A DNA stretch of 6,821 nucleotides from an uncultured Pseudomonadales bacterium. GTDB lineage: Bacteria; Pseudomonadota; Gammaproteobacteria; Pseudomonadales; Porticoccaceae. Below are positions 1 to 5,658 of the stretch, piece by piece. The notes under the pieces are model-generated. The model saw only the letters and a list, made by a program, of their open reading frames with translations. It was not told where the DNA came from and made no database searches. The stretch is from assembly GCA_937998635.1 (NCBI GenBank), contig CALLDA010000083.1, positions 1 through 6,821 of the forward strand, read 5' to 3'. Numbering within the stretch: the stretch's first letter is position 1; each line of letters begins with the position of its first letter. A program made the translations under genes and the position numbers.

Positions 1-207
1 CTGGGTAAGTATGAGGAAGCCGAGACCCACCTGCGAACGGCAATGGCTAGCGCGCCCGACCCTGAGGTCGCTGCTCATTTAGGTGAAGTACTCTGGGTCA
101 GCGGCAAAAAAGAGGAGGCCCGTAATGTCTGGCGCAAAGCACTGGAAAGCGCGCCCGACAGTAAGCACCTGCTTGATACCCTGGATCGATTCCAGGTATC
201 ACTCTAA
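1..207 (+). CDS. Tetratricopeptide-repeat protein, C-terminal fragment (5' end outside window)
   Basis: The reading frame is open from the first base and ends at TAA 205-207, giving the last 68 residues of a longer protein. Two TPR-like helical hairpins are visible. One begins at LGKYEEAETHLRTAM and ends in APDP. The next runs from EVAAHLGEVLW through SGKKEEARNVWRKALESAPDS. Both show the Gly/Ala/Leu spacing and the terminal Pro of TPR units, and a short C-terminal helix follows. In Pseudomonas-type genomes a large TPR protein, often with a predicted signal peptide, sits immediately upstream of lolB; this fragment fits that position. TPRs are protein-interaction scaffolds, so no specific function can be given. 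The 14-nt gap to lolB suggests co-transcription. Identity as a TPR protein is fairly secure; the partner and the N-terminal domains are unseen. Confidence 0.85.
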   Translation: MGKYEEAETHLRTAMASAPDPEVAAHLGEVLWVSGKKEEARNVWRKALESAPDSKHLLDTLDRFQVSL

Positions 208-221
208 ACCAGCAACAAAGC

Positions 222-938
222 ATGGCCCCTATCACCAGCTTCCCTCAGCGGCACTGCAAATGGTATTTGTTGCTGGGTCTGATCGCGGGACAAATACTGT
301 TAAGTGCCTGCAGCCATCAAATCTTGAGCACCGACACTCAAACTCAGGTTCCAGCTTTGTGGCCTCGCCATCACGAACAAATGCTTGGTATATCGAACTG
401 GCATATTAAAGGCAAGATTGGCTACGAAACCGCCTCCGAAGGCGGCAGTGCCTGGCTCGACTGGCATCAACAAGTCAACCAGTTCAGCCTACTGCTTAGT
501 GGCCCTTTTGGTGCAGGAACGGTACAGATATTTGGTGACGACGGTTTTGTCACCCTGCGCCAGGCCAAAGCCCCTGACATCTCATCCGTGTCAGCCAAGA
601 AGCTCGCCCGCCATCTGCTGGGTTGGGAGCTACCCATCGACGAATTATCTTATTGGATACGCGGCATTCCCGCTCCCAGCACTCTGGCGAGCAAGCAAAG
701 TTTCAACCAACAAAGCCTCCTGGCAAACCTGCGACAAAACGGCTGGCAATTAGTCTTCTCAAAATATCGCCAGACTGAAGCAGGCATACTCCCCGGCAAG
801 ATCACCGCTACTCAGGGTGAAACTCACTTTAAGCTGATAATTAAAGAACATATTTTTGCGACAGCTAACCATCCCTTTTTTGACGGCCCGACACAAAACA
901 TGGATTTAACGGCCCAGTACAGCGACCCCAAACCTTAG
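222..938 (+). CDS. lolB: Outer-membrane lipoprotein receptor LolB
   Basis: LolB takes lipoproteins from the periplasmic carrier LolA and inserts them into the inner leaflet of the outer membrane; it is itself a lipoprotein. The 238-residue product starts with a type II signal peptide: basic residues R10 and K13, a hydrophobic core at about 14-27, and lipobox L27-S28-A29-C30. Ser at +2 (no Asp) agrees with outer-membrane sorting. The mature part is 209 residues, close to the E. coli size (about 186 by its lipobox). The beta-strand block from about residue 75 to 105, with WLDWHQQ and LLLSGPFGAGTVQI, aligns with the E. coli strands around its protruding loop (LLLTNPLGS). In that loop Phe96 replaces the usual Leu. 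ATG 222 is chosen because it retains the basic n-region; no clear Shine-Dalgarno precedes it, so coupling to the upstream TPR gene is plausible. Placement before ispE and prs is the common gammaproteobacterial order. Confidence 0.93.
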   Translation: MAPITSFPQRHCKWYLLLGLIAGQILLSACSHQILSTDTQTQVPALWPRHHEQMLGISNWHIKGKIGYETASEGGSAWLDWHQQVNQFSLLLSGPFGAGTVQIFGDDGFVTLRQAKAPDISSVSAKKLARHLLGWELPIDELSYWIRGIPAPSTLASKQSFNQQSLLANLRQNGWQLVFSKYRQTEAGILPGKITATQGETHFKLIIKEHIFATANHPFFDGPTQNMDLTAQYSDPKP

Positions 939-946
939 AATCTGTG

Positions 947-1861
947 ATGCTAGAAATCCTCGCTCCCGCCAAACTCAATCTGTTTTTGCGCATTACTGGA
1001 CGACGCCCTGACGGCTACCACGAATTGCAAACCCTGTTTCAACTGCTCGACTATGGCGACAATCTGAGCTTCGAACTGCGCAGCGATAAAACCCTTACAC
1101 TCTCCATTCACTGCGATGCCCTGGGCACCGACCCCACAGTCGCTGAACAGTCCGACTTGCAGGACGATTTACAGGCTCATCTAAACAACCATCTAAAAAG
1201 CCATCTAAGCAGTGATCCACACAACAATCTCGTCACCCGCGCAGCACTCAGCTTACAACAACACGCATCCTGTGCTTTGGGTGCAGATATTCATCTCACC
1301 AAGCGTTTACCTATCGGTGGCGGCCTGGGTGGCGGAAGTAGCGACGCCGCGACAACCTTGATCGCCCTGAACAAGCTCTGGAATCTTAACTACCACCTGG
1401 ATGAGCTTGCCGAAATCGGACTAAAACTGGGTGCCGATGTACCCGTATTTATCCATGGCCACACCGCCTGGGCCGAGGGAATTGGTGAGCACCTAAGTCC
1501 AGTAGATATGCCGCCCTTGTGGTATGTGGTAATAAAGCCCCCATGCTCGATATCAACCACCGAGATATTCAACGACCAGCAATTGACAAGGAACGCATCG
1601 CCGATCACAATACGCGCCTTTCGCGATCACGGTGCCGGTAACGACTGCCAGGATGTGGCAGAAAAACGCCACCCTGAGCTCAAAACTGTCAGACTCTGGT
1701 TAAACCAATACGCCCCCGCACAAATGACTGGCACGGGGGCTTGTGTGTTTGCCAGCTTTGCTAATCAGGCACAGGCGGCGGCAGTTCTCGCGAAAAAACC
1801 GGTGCAATGGCAAGGATTTATTGCCCAGGGGCTTAATAAATCGCCAGCGCACTGCCAGTAA
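947..1861 (+). CDS. ispE: 4-diphosphocytidyl-2-C-methyl-D-erythritol kinase
   Basis: IspE phosphorylates the 2-hydroxyl of CDP-methylerythritol with ATP in the cytoplasmic MEP pathway to IPP and DMAPP. It is a GHMP-superfamily kinase. The N-terminal motif APAKLNLFL carries Lys9 and Asn11, and PDGYH gives His25. The ATP-binding glycine-rich loop PIGGGLGGGSSD spans 122-133. The catalytic Asp164 lies in LGADVPVF, and the C-terminal glycine motif MTGTGACVF spans 260-268. The product is 304 residues, against about 283 in E. coli. The surplus is explained by a repetitive insert at residues 70-89, upstream of the NNLVTRAA helix. ATG 947 is preferred over the adjoining in-frame GTG 944, which would add only one residue; neither has a good Shine-Dalgarno. 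With lolB ending at 938, translational coupling is likely. All key residues are present, so the gene should be functional. Confidence 0.96.
   Translation: MLEILAPAKLNLFLRITGRRPDGYHELQTLFQLLDYGDNLSFELRSDKTLTLSIHCDALGTDPTVAEQSDLQDDLQAHLNNHLKSHLSSDPHNNLVTRAALSLQQHASCALGADIHLTKRLPIGGGLGGGSSDAATTLIALNKLWNLNYHLDELAEIGLKLGADVPVFIHGHTAWAEGIGEHLSPVDMPPLWYVVIKPPCSISTTEIFNDQQLTRNASPITIRAFRDHGAGNDCQDVAEKRHPELKTVRLWLNQYAPAQMTGTGACVFASFANQAQAAAVLAKKPVQWQGFIAQGLNKSPAHCQ
1154..1213 (+). repeat. Five degenerate 12-bp tandem units inside ispE
   Basis: Five consecutive in-frame 12-bp units encode the tetrapeptides DLQD, DLQA, HLNN, HLKS and HLSS, each with Leu at position 2. The last three units (1178, 1190, 1202) all begin CATCTAA; units 3 and 4 match at 10 of 12 bases, and units 4 and 5 at 9 of 12. 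The array lies between the early beta strands and the NNLVTRAA helix and accounts for nearly all of the extra length of this IspE. Slippage-type expansion of a surface loop is my inference. Confidence 0.75.
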
Positions 1862-1904
1862 AAATATATCAGCCGCAGAATTAACAATCTGCAAAACAAA
1901 CAAT

Positions 1905-1980
1905 TGGGGCGTGGCCAAGTGGTTAAGGCAACGGGTTTTGATCCCGTCACCCGGAGGTTCGAATCCTCCCGCCCCAGCCA
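1905..1980 (+). tRNA. tRNA-Gln (anticodon UUG)
   Basis: This is a complete 76-nt cloverleaf. The acceptor arms TGGGGCG and CGCCCCA pair perfectly. The D arm is GCC/GGC around AAGTGGTTAA. The anticodon stem ACGGG/CCCGT encloses loop TTTTGAT with anticodon TTG at 1938-1940, reading CAA/CAG. The T arm GGAGG/CCTCC carries TTCGAAT. The discriminator is G1977 and the 3' CCA (1978-1980) is genome-encoded. The gene lies 43 nt after the ispE stop and 91 nt before the prs start, with no convincing promoter or terminator on either side, so it may be processed from an ispE-prs transcript. Pseudomonas-type genomes carry a tRNA-Gln at the same place. Confidence 0.97.
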
Positions 1981-2060
1981 ATATTTTTTCTCTCCTGTTA
2001 ATCACCACAGATAACGCTTAATTCAAATCTAGCGCACGCAATTCCAACGCATTCAACCCC

Positions 2061-2064
2061 AGGA
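2061..2064 (+). promoter_or_regulatory. Shine-Dalgarno that decides the prs start
   Basis: AGGA at 2061-2064 is only 1 nt from the first in-frame ATG (2066), but 7 nt from the second ATG (2072), which is optimal spacing. It therefore supports initiation at 2072 and a 313-residue Prs. Confidence 0.65.
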
Positions 2065-2071
2065 CATGTCC

Positions 2072-3013
2072 ATGGCCAACCTTATGCTCTTTAGCGGCAA
2101 TTCGAATCCAGAGCTGGCTTCTGAAATTGCTCGCTCACTGGGAATAAAAGTCGGCGACTCGATGGTCTCACAATTTTCGGACGGCGAAATAAACGTCGAA
2201 ATCAATGACAATGTTCGCGGTCGAGATGTGTTTATCATCCAATCGACCTGCGCACCGACCAACAAAAACCTGATGGAACTGGTACTGATGATCGATGCCC
2301 TGCGCCGTGCCTCGGCGGGTAGGATCACTGCCGTCGTGCCCTATTTTGGCTATGCCCGGCAGGACAGACGTGTGCGTTCTATTCGGGTACCGATCAGCGC
2401 CAAAGTCGTCGCCGACATGATTAACAATGTCGGCGTCACCCGGGTGGTCACGGTTGACCTGCACTCAGAACAAATTCAGGGCTTCTTTGATTGCGCGGTA
2501 GAAAACGTTTACGGCGCACCGGTCTTACTCAAAGATATTGAAAAACAAAATTATCAGGACTTAATCGTCGTATCACCTGATATTGGCGGTGTTGTCCGCG
2601 CACGGGCAGTGGCCAAACAGTTGAATACTGACCTGGCCATTATTGATAAACGTCGCCCTGAGGCCAATCAGGCCCAGGTCATGAACATTATTGGTGACGT
2701 CGCTGACCGTACCTGCCTGCTGGTCGATGATATCGTCGATACCGCAGGCACATTGTGCAAAGCCGCCGACGCCCTGAAAGAACAGGGCGCGAAAAAGGTC
2801 GTAGCTTATTGCACGCACCCAGTCCTGTCTGGTACCGCGATAGATAACCTCACTAATTCCCACCTGGATACCCTGGTGGTAGCTAACAGCATCCCGCTCA
2901 GCGAAGCGGCTAAAGCGAGCGGCAAAATTCGGAATTTGTCACTGGGCGAAATGCTCGCCGAAACTATCCGCAGAGTCAGCAATGAAGAATCCATCAGTGC
3001 GATGTTTGATTAG
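2072..3013 (+). CDS. prs: Ribose-phosphate pyrophosphokinase (PRPP synthase)
   Basis: Prs makes 5-phosphoribosyl-1-pyrophosphate from ribose-5-phosphate and ATP in the cytoplasm, feeding purine, pyrimidine, NAD, histidine and tryptophan synthesis. The 313-residue product is a full-length class I enzyme. The N-terminal FSGN and FSDGE motifs and the block FIIQSTCAPTN are present. The ATP-binding stretch YFGYARQDRR spans about 91-100, and His131 lies in VDLHSEQIQGFFD. The SPDIGGVVRARA block and the KRRP motif (from Lys193) follow. The PRPP loop DDIVDTAGT spans 219-227, and the C-terminus is RRVSNEESISAMFD. The PRPP loop has Ala225 where E. coli has Gly, as in Pseudomonas. ATG 2072 is chosen over ATG 2066 (two residues longer, MSMAN) because of the AGGA spacing and the 313-residue length in Pseudomonas. 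The usual ispE-prs adjacency is kept, interrupted only by tRNA-Gln. Confidence 0.97.
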   Translation: MANLMLFSGNSNPELASEIARSLGIKVGDSMVSQFSDGEINVEINDNVRGRDVFIIQSTCAPTNKNLMELVLMIDALRRASAGRITAVVPYFGYARQDRRVRSIRVPISAKVVADMINNVGVTRVVTVDLHSEQIQGFFDCAVENVYGAPVLLKDIEKQNYQDLIVVSPDIGGVVRARAVAKQLNTDLAIIDKRRPEANQAQVMNIIGDVADRTCLLVDDIVDTAGTLCKAADALKEQGAKKVVAYCTHPVLSGTAIDNLTNSHLDTLVVANSIPLSEAAKASGKIRNLSLGEMLAETIRRVSNEESISAMFD

Positions 3014-3162
3014 CGCTAGTTATTGAACCGCTAATAATCGAATAACGCATGGATAAACCCGTCGCGGCACAGCGCCCTGACTAAACATCAATACCGCATT
3101 AATTTGGTCGCAAAAGTTATCGCGGTTTCAACATTCTTTTTTTAAACAAAGGAGTAAAGGCA
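3014..3162 (+). promoter_or_regulatory. rplY 5' leader with possible long-range stem
   Basis: This 149-nt stretch between prs and rplY has no credible gene. TTGAACCGC (3023-3031) is complementary to GCGGTTTCAA (3122-3131), giving nine pairs with a one-base bulge. ATAAC (3042-3046) with GTTAT (3116-3120) could extend the stem inward across an asymmetric internal loop. About 70 nt are enclosed, including the GC-rich stretch 3061-3078. A T7 tract (3137-3143) and then the rplY Shine-Dalgarno follow. Bacterial ribosomal-protein genes are often autoregulated through such leaders, and I recall autogenous repression of rplY by L25 in E. coli. Whether this sequence works that way is inference. A terminator for prs is an alternative, but the stem lies 5 nt from the T tract and is long-range. 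No convincing sigma70 promoter was found here. Confidence 0.35.
3149..3154 (+). promoter_or_regulatory. Strong Shine-Dalgarno of rplY
   Basis: AAGGAG at 3149-3154 lies 8 nt before ATG 3163. It is the best ribosome binding site in the window, as expected for a highly expressed ribosomal protein, and it fixes the start. Confidence 0.85.
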
Positions 3163-3840
3163 ATGGTCGATTTTGTACTCAATGCCAAAGATCGGAACGA
3201 AGTAGGGAAAGGTGCGAGCCGCCGCCTACGTCGTCTGTCGCAAGAAATACCTGCCATCGTTTATGGCGGAAAAAATGCACCTCAAAAAATCTCGCTAATG
3301 CACAAAGAAATATCTCATGCGCTAGACAACGAGGCTTTTTATTCACACATTTTGACGCTCAATATCGATGAAAAAAGTGAAGATGTCATTTTAAAAGATG
3401 TTCAGCGCCACCCGGCCAAGCCCATCATTCTGCATGTCGATTTTCTACGGGTCGATAAACTGCAGAAGCTGACCACTCGTGTGCCACTGCACTTTATTAA
3501 TGAAGAAGCCTGTGTCGGTGTCAAAACCAGCGGTGGCATTATCGCCCGCAGCATGACTGATCTTGAAATTGAATGTTTGCCCGGGGATCTGCCTGAATAT
3601 ATCGAAGTCGATATGCTCGACATCGATATCGGCCATATCGTTCATATCTCCGACCTGCCCATTCCTAGCGGTGTGGAAAGCGTGGCCTTGCAACATGGTG
3701 AAGATCATGACTTGCCTGTCGTCACCGTCAACAAGAGGAAAGAAGAGGTTGAGGAGGATGTCGATACGGTTGAAACCGAGGCAGAAGAAGATGCCGATTC
3801 AGATGCAGAAGCAGATGACAAAACCGGTGACGAGGACTAA
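3163..3840 (+). CDS. rplY: Large ribosomal subunit protein bL25, CTC/TL5 type
   Basis: bL25 binds 5S rRNA in the 50S central protuberance. The 225-residue product is the long CTC form, not the 94-residue E. coli form. The N-terminal 5S-binding domain (about 1-95) shows GKGASRRLRR, the PAIVYGG segment, and DVQRHPAKPIILHVDFLRV. The C-terminal beta domain (about 96-190) contains VPLHFINEEACVGVKTSGG, then LEIECLPGDLPEYIEVD and the HISDLPIPSGV segment. A KRK patch at 191-193 leads to an acidic tail (194-225) in which 19 of 32 residues are Asp or Glu. In E. coli rplY stands elsewhere; here, as in Pseudomonas, it sits between prs and pth, 30 nt from the latter, so both are probably co-transcribed. 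Long bL25 proteins have been called general stress protein Ctc in Bacillus; that role is not implied here. Confidence 0.95.
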   Translation: MVDFVLNAKDRNEVGKGASRRLRRLSQEIPAIVYGGKNAPQKISLMHKEISHALDNEAFYSHILTLNIDEKSEDVILKDVQRHPAKPIILHVDFLRVDKLQKLTTRVPLHFINEEACVGVKTSGGIIARSMTDLEIECLPGDLPEYIEVDMLDIDIGHIVHISDLPIPSGVESVALQHGEDHDLPVVTVNKRKEEVEEDVDTVETEAEEDADSDAEADDKTGDED

Positions 3841-3857
3841 CTTCCTCCTTTAAGCCC

Positions 3858-3862
3858 AGAGG
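3858..3862 (+). promoter_or_regulatory. Shine-Dalgarno supporting the pth TTG start
   Basis: AGAGG at 3858-3862 is placed 8 nt before TTG 3871. Good spacing to this codon, and the lack of any upstream alternative in frame, support TTG as the initiator. Confidence 0.65.
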
Positions 3863-3870
3863 CTACTTGA

Positions 3871-4452
3871 TTGGACACTACGGTAAAACTCATCGTGGGG
3901 CTGGGTAATCCTGGCCCCCAGTATGAGCACAGCCGACACAATGCGGGCGCCGATTTTGTCGCCGAAGTCGCACGAAAATACAGTGTCAACCTCCAGGCTC
4001 AGGATAAATTTTTTGGGGCCACCGCACGCTTAACGATTGATGGTCAGGACACTCGACTACTCATTCCCAACACCTATATGAACCTGAGCGGCAAAGCCGT
4101 GGGAGCCATGGCGGGGTTTTATAATATTCTGCCAGCCGAAATACTGGTTGCCCACGATGAGCTTGACCTCAAGCCTGGCATCAGCCGCTTAAAAAAAGGT
4201 GGCGGTCACGGCGGTCATAATGGCCTGCGCGACGTGATTAAAGCGCTGGGTAATAACAAAGATTTTGCCCGCCTGCGCATCGGCATTGGTCATCCCGGCC
4301 ACGCTGGTGATGTGGTTGATTTTGTACTACGCCGGGCACCACAAAATGAGCAGGCGCTGATTCAAAAGAGTATTGACGATGCCCTCGATGCCTTACCGCT
4401 AGCCGTCGCAGGTCGTTGGAATGATGCCATGAAGAGGCTGCACAGCAGCTAG
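3871..4452 (+). CDS. pth: Peptidyl-tRNA hydrolase, TTG start
   Basis: Pth recycles peptidyl-tRNAs released prematurely from ribosomes by cleaving the ester between peptide and tRNA; it is monomeric and cytoplasmic. The 193-residue product matches the family length (194 in E. coli). Expected catalytic and binding residues are all present at a constant offset of three from E. coli: Asn13 in GLGNPG, His23 in SRHNAG, Asn71 in TYMNLSGKAV, Asp96 in AHDELDL, and His116-Asn117 in GGGHGGHNGL. The conserved RLRIGIGHPG block follows. TTG 3871 is the only plausible start: TGA 3868-3870 is in frame directly before it, and the next start-like codon, GTG 3895, lies inside the substrate-binding motif. The gene follows rplY by 30 nt and precedes ychF by 63 nt, with no terminator seen on either side, which is consistent with a translation-related operon. 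Confidence 0.96.
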   Translation: MDTTVKLIVGLGNPGPQYEHSRHNAGADFVAEVARKYSVNLQAQDKFFGATARLTIDGQDTRLLIPNTYMNLSGKAVGAMAGFYNILPAEILVAHDELDLKPGISRLKKGGGHGGHNGLRDVIKALGNNKDFARLRIGIGHPGHAGDVVDFVLRRAPQNEQALIQKSIDDALDALPLAVAGRWNDAMKRLHSS

Positions 4453-4515
4453 GTCAAAGCGAACACCAACAAACAATTTCTAACTGGCTCCAACTAACCA
4501 AGAGATAAGAAAACC

Positions 4516-5607
4516 ATGGGTTTTAAATGCGGTATTGTCGGTCTGCCGAATGTCGGCAAATCAACGCTGTTTAATGCACTGACCAGGGCGGGTATTGATG
4601 CAGAGAACTTTCCCTTCTGCACCATAGAACCCAACACCGGTGTCGTGCCGGTGCCAGACGCCCGACAGGACGCCTTAGCGCTCATCGTGCAGCCTGAAAA
4701 TATTATTCCTACCACTATGGAATTTGTTGATATTGCGGGCCTGGTCGAAGGAGCATCCAAAGGCGAAGGCCTGGGTAATAAATTTTTAGCCACCATTCGA
4801 GAAACCGACGCCATCGCCCATGTGGTGCGTTGCTTTGAAGACGAAAACGTTATTCACGTCGCCAATCAGATCGACCCGGTTGCTGATATAGAAATCATCA
4901 ATACCGAATTGGCCCTGGCCGATCTCGACAGCGTAGAAAAAGCCCATCAAAAATTTGCCCGGGCCGCCAAAGGTAACGACAAAACCGCCGCAGCCCTGAT
5001 CGCCCTGCTCGACAAAATATTGCCCCACCTCAACGAAGCTAAACCAGTGCGCTCAATGGGCTTGAGTGACGACGAAATAGAGCAACTACGAGAACTCAGC
5101 CTGCTCACCCTCAAACCGACCCTGTATATCGCCAATGTTGCCGAGGATGGCTTTAGCAATAACCCACATCTCACAGCCGTTGAAAACCTTGCCGCCGCAG
5201 AAGGTGCTCAGGTGGTGCCCATTTGCAACAAGCTGGAAGCTGAAATCGCCGAATTAGACGACGAAGACAAAGCCGAATTTCTCGCCGAGATGGACATGGA
5301 TCAACCCGGCCTCAACCGCGTAATCTGGGCCGGTTACAGCCTGTTAAGCCTGCACACCTACTTTACCGCAGGGGTTAAAGAAGTCCGCGCGTGGACCATT
5401 CCCATCGGTGCCACCGCCCCTCAGGCGGCCGGGAAAATTCACACAGATTTTGAAAAAGGCTTTATCCGCGCTGAAGTGATCAGCTATGAAGATTTTATCG
5501 CCTGCAAAGGCGAAGCAGGAGCCAAAGACGCGGGCAAATGGCGACTCGAAGGTAAAGACTACGTAGTCGCCGATGGTGATGTCGTGCACTTTCGATTCAA
5601 TGTCTAG
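4516..5607 (+). CDS. ychF: Ribosome-associated redox-responsive ATPase YchF (OLA1 family)
   Basis: YchF is an Obg-related P-loop protein that hydrolyses ATP rather than GTP, associates with ribosomes, and in E. coli is linked to catalase and oxidative-stress control. The product has 363 residues, the same as E. coli. The G1 loop GLPNVGKS spans 9-16, followed by FPFCTIEPN. The G3 element is DIAGLV at 72-77, with Ile-Ala before the Gly as in this His-lacking (HAS) NTPase class. The G4 position is N207-V-A-E210, the NxxE form associated with ATP specificity, not NKxD. The C-terminal TGS domain begins at about 280 with YFTAGVKEVRAWTI and ends in DGDVVHFRFNV. ATG 4516 matches the canonical MGFKCGIVGLPNVGKS N-terminus. 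Its Shine-Dalgarno is weak, a purine stretch at 4501-4511. pth-ychF adjacency is widespread in bacteria and fits a shared translation role. Confidence 0.97.
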   Translation: MGFKCGIVGLPNVGKSTLFNALTRAGIDAENFPFCTIEPNTGVVPVPDARQDALALIVQPENIIPTTMEFVDIAGLVEGASKGEGLGNKFLATIRETDAIAHVVRCFEDENVIHVANQIDPVADIEIINTELALADLDSVEKAHQKFARAAKGNDKTAAALIALLDKILPHLNEAKPVRSMGLSDDEIEQLRELSLLTLKPTLYIANVAEDGFSNNPHLTAVENLAAAEGAQVVPICNKLEAEIAELDDEDKAEFLAEMDMDQPGLNRVIWAGYSLLSLHTYFTAGVKEVRAWTIPIGATAPQAAGKIHTDFEKGFIRAEVISYEDFIACKGEAGAKDAGKWRLEGKDYVVADGDVVHFRFNV

Positions 5608-5625
5608 AGTTTCAAGGTCTAGACA
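5601..5625 (+). repeat. Perfect 8-bp hairpin overlapping the ychF stop codon
   Basis: TGTCTAGA (5601-5608) and TCTAGACA (5618-5625) are exact reverse complements around a 9-nt loop. The stop codon TAG 5605-5607 lies in the left arm. No T-run follows (the next bases are AACCGTGC), so it lacks the hallmark of an intrinsic terminator. An mRNA 3'-end stabiliser, a Rho-related end or chance are all possible. Confidence 0.5.
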
Positions 5626-5658
5626 AACCGTGCAAATCAACAGGGTGAACAAACCTGG

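Noticed and set aside
83..753. Two other plus-strand frames (83-409 and 385-753) overlapping the TPR end and lolB
   Set aside because: Both are shadows of the TPR frame and of lolB. They have no recognisable domains and are inconsistent with the lipoprotein signal and full-length LolB frame.
1875..1892. GCAGA/TCTGC hairpin between ispE and tRNA-Gln as a terminator
   Set aside because: The stem is only 5 bp with an 8-nt loop, and A-rich, not T-rich, sequence follows.
1982..1989. T-rich tract just after tRNA-Gln as an intrinsic terminator
   Set aside because: There is no independent GC-rich hairpin upstream other than the tRNA itself, and prs follows in the same direction.
1700..2008. Minus-strand frame containing GGFEPPGDGIKTRCLNHLATP-like residues
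   Set aside because: The conserved-looking peptide is only the antisense translation of tRNA-Gln, a common database artefact. The rest is ispE antisense.
1743..2021. Plus-strand frame across the end of ispE and tRNA-Gln giving a VAKWLRQRVLIPSPGG-type peptide
   Set aside because: This is the well-known artefact of translating a tRNA gene in the sense direction. It overlaps ispE and has no family support.
2053..2464. Minus-strand frames opposite the 5' half of prs
   Set aside because: They lie entirely antisense to conserved Prs coding sequence, without a ribosome binding site or any family resemblance.
3049..3084. Eleven-codon ORF (MDKPVAAQRPD) in the rplY leader as a leader peptide
   Set aside because: No Shine-Dalgarno precedes it, and its composition shows no regulatory codon run. 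An ORF of this size is expected by chance.
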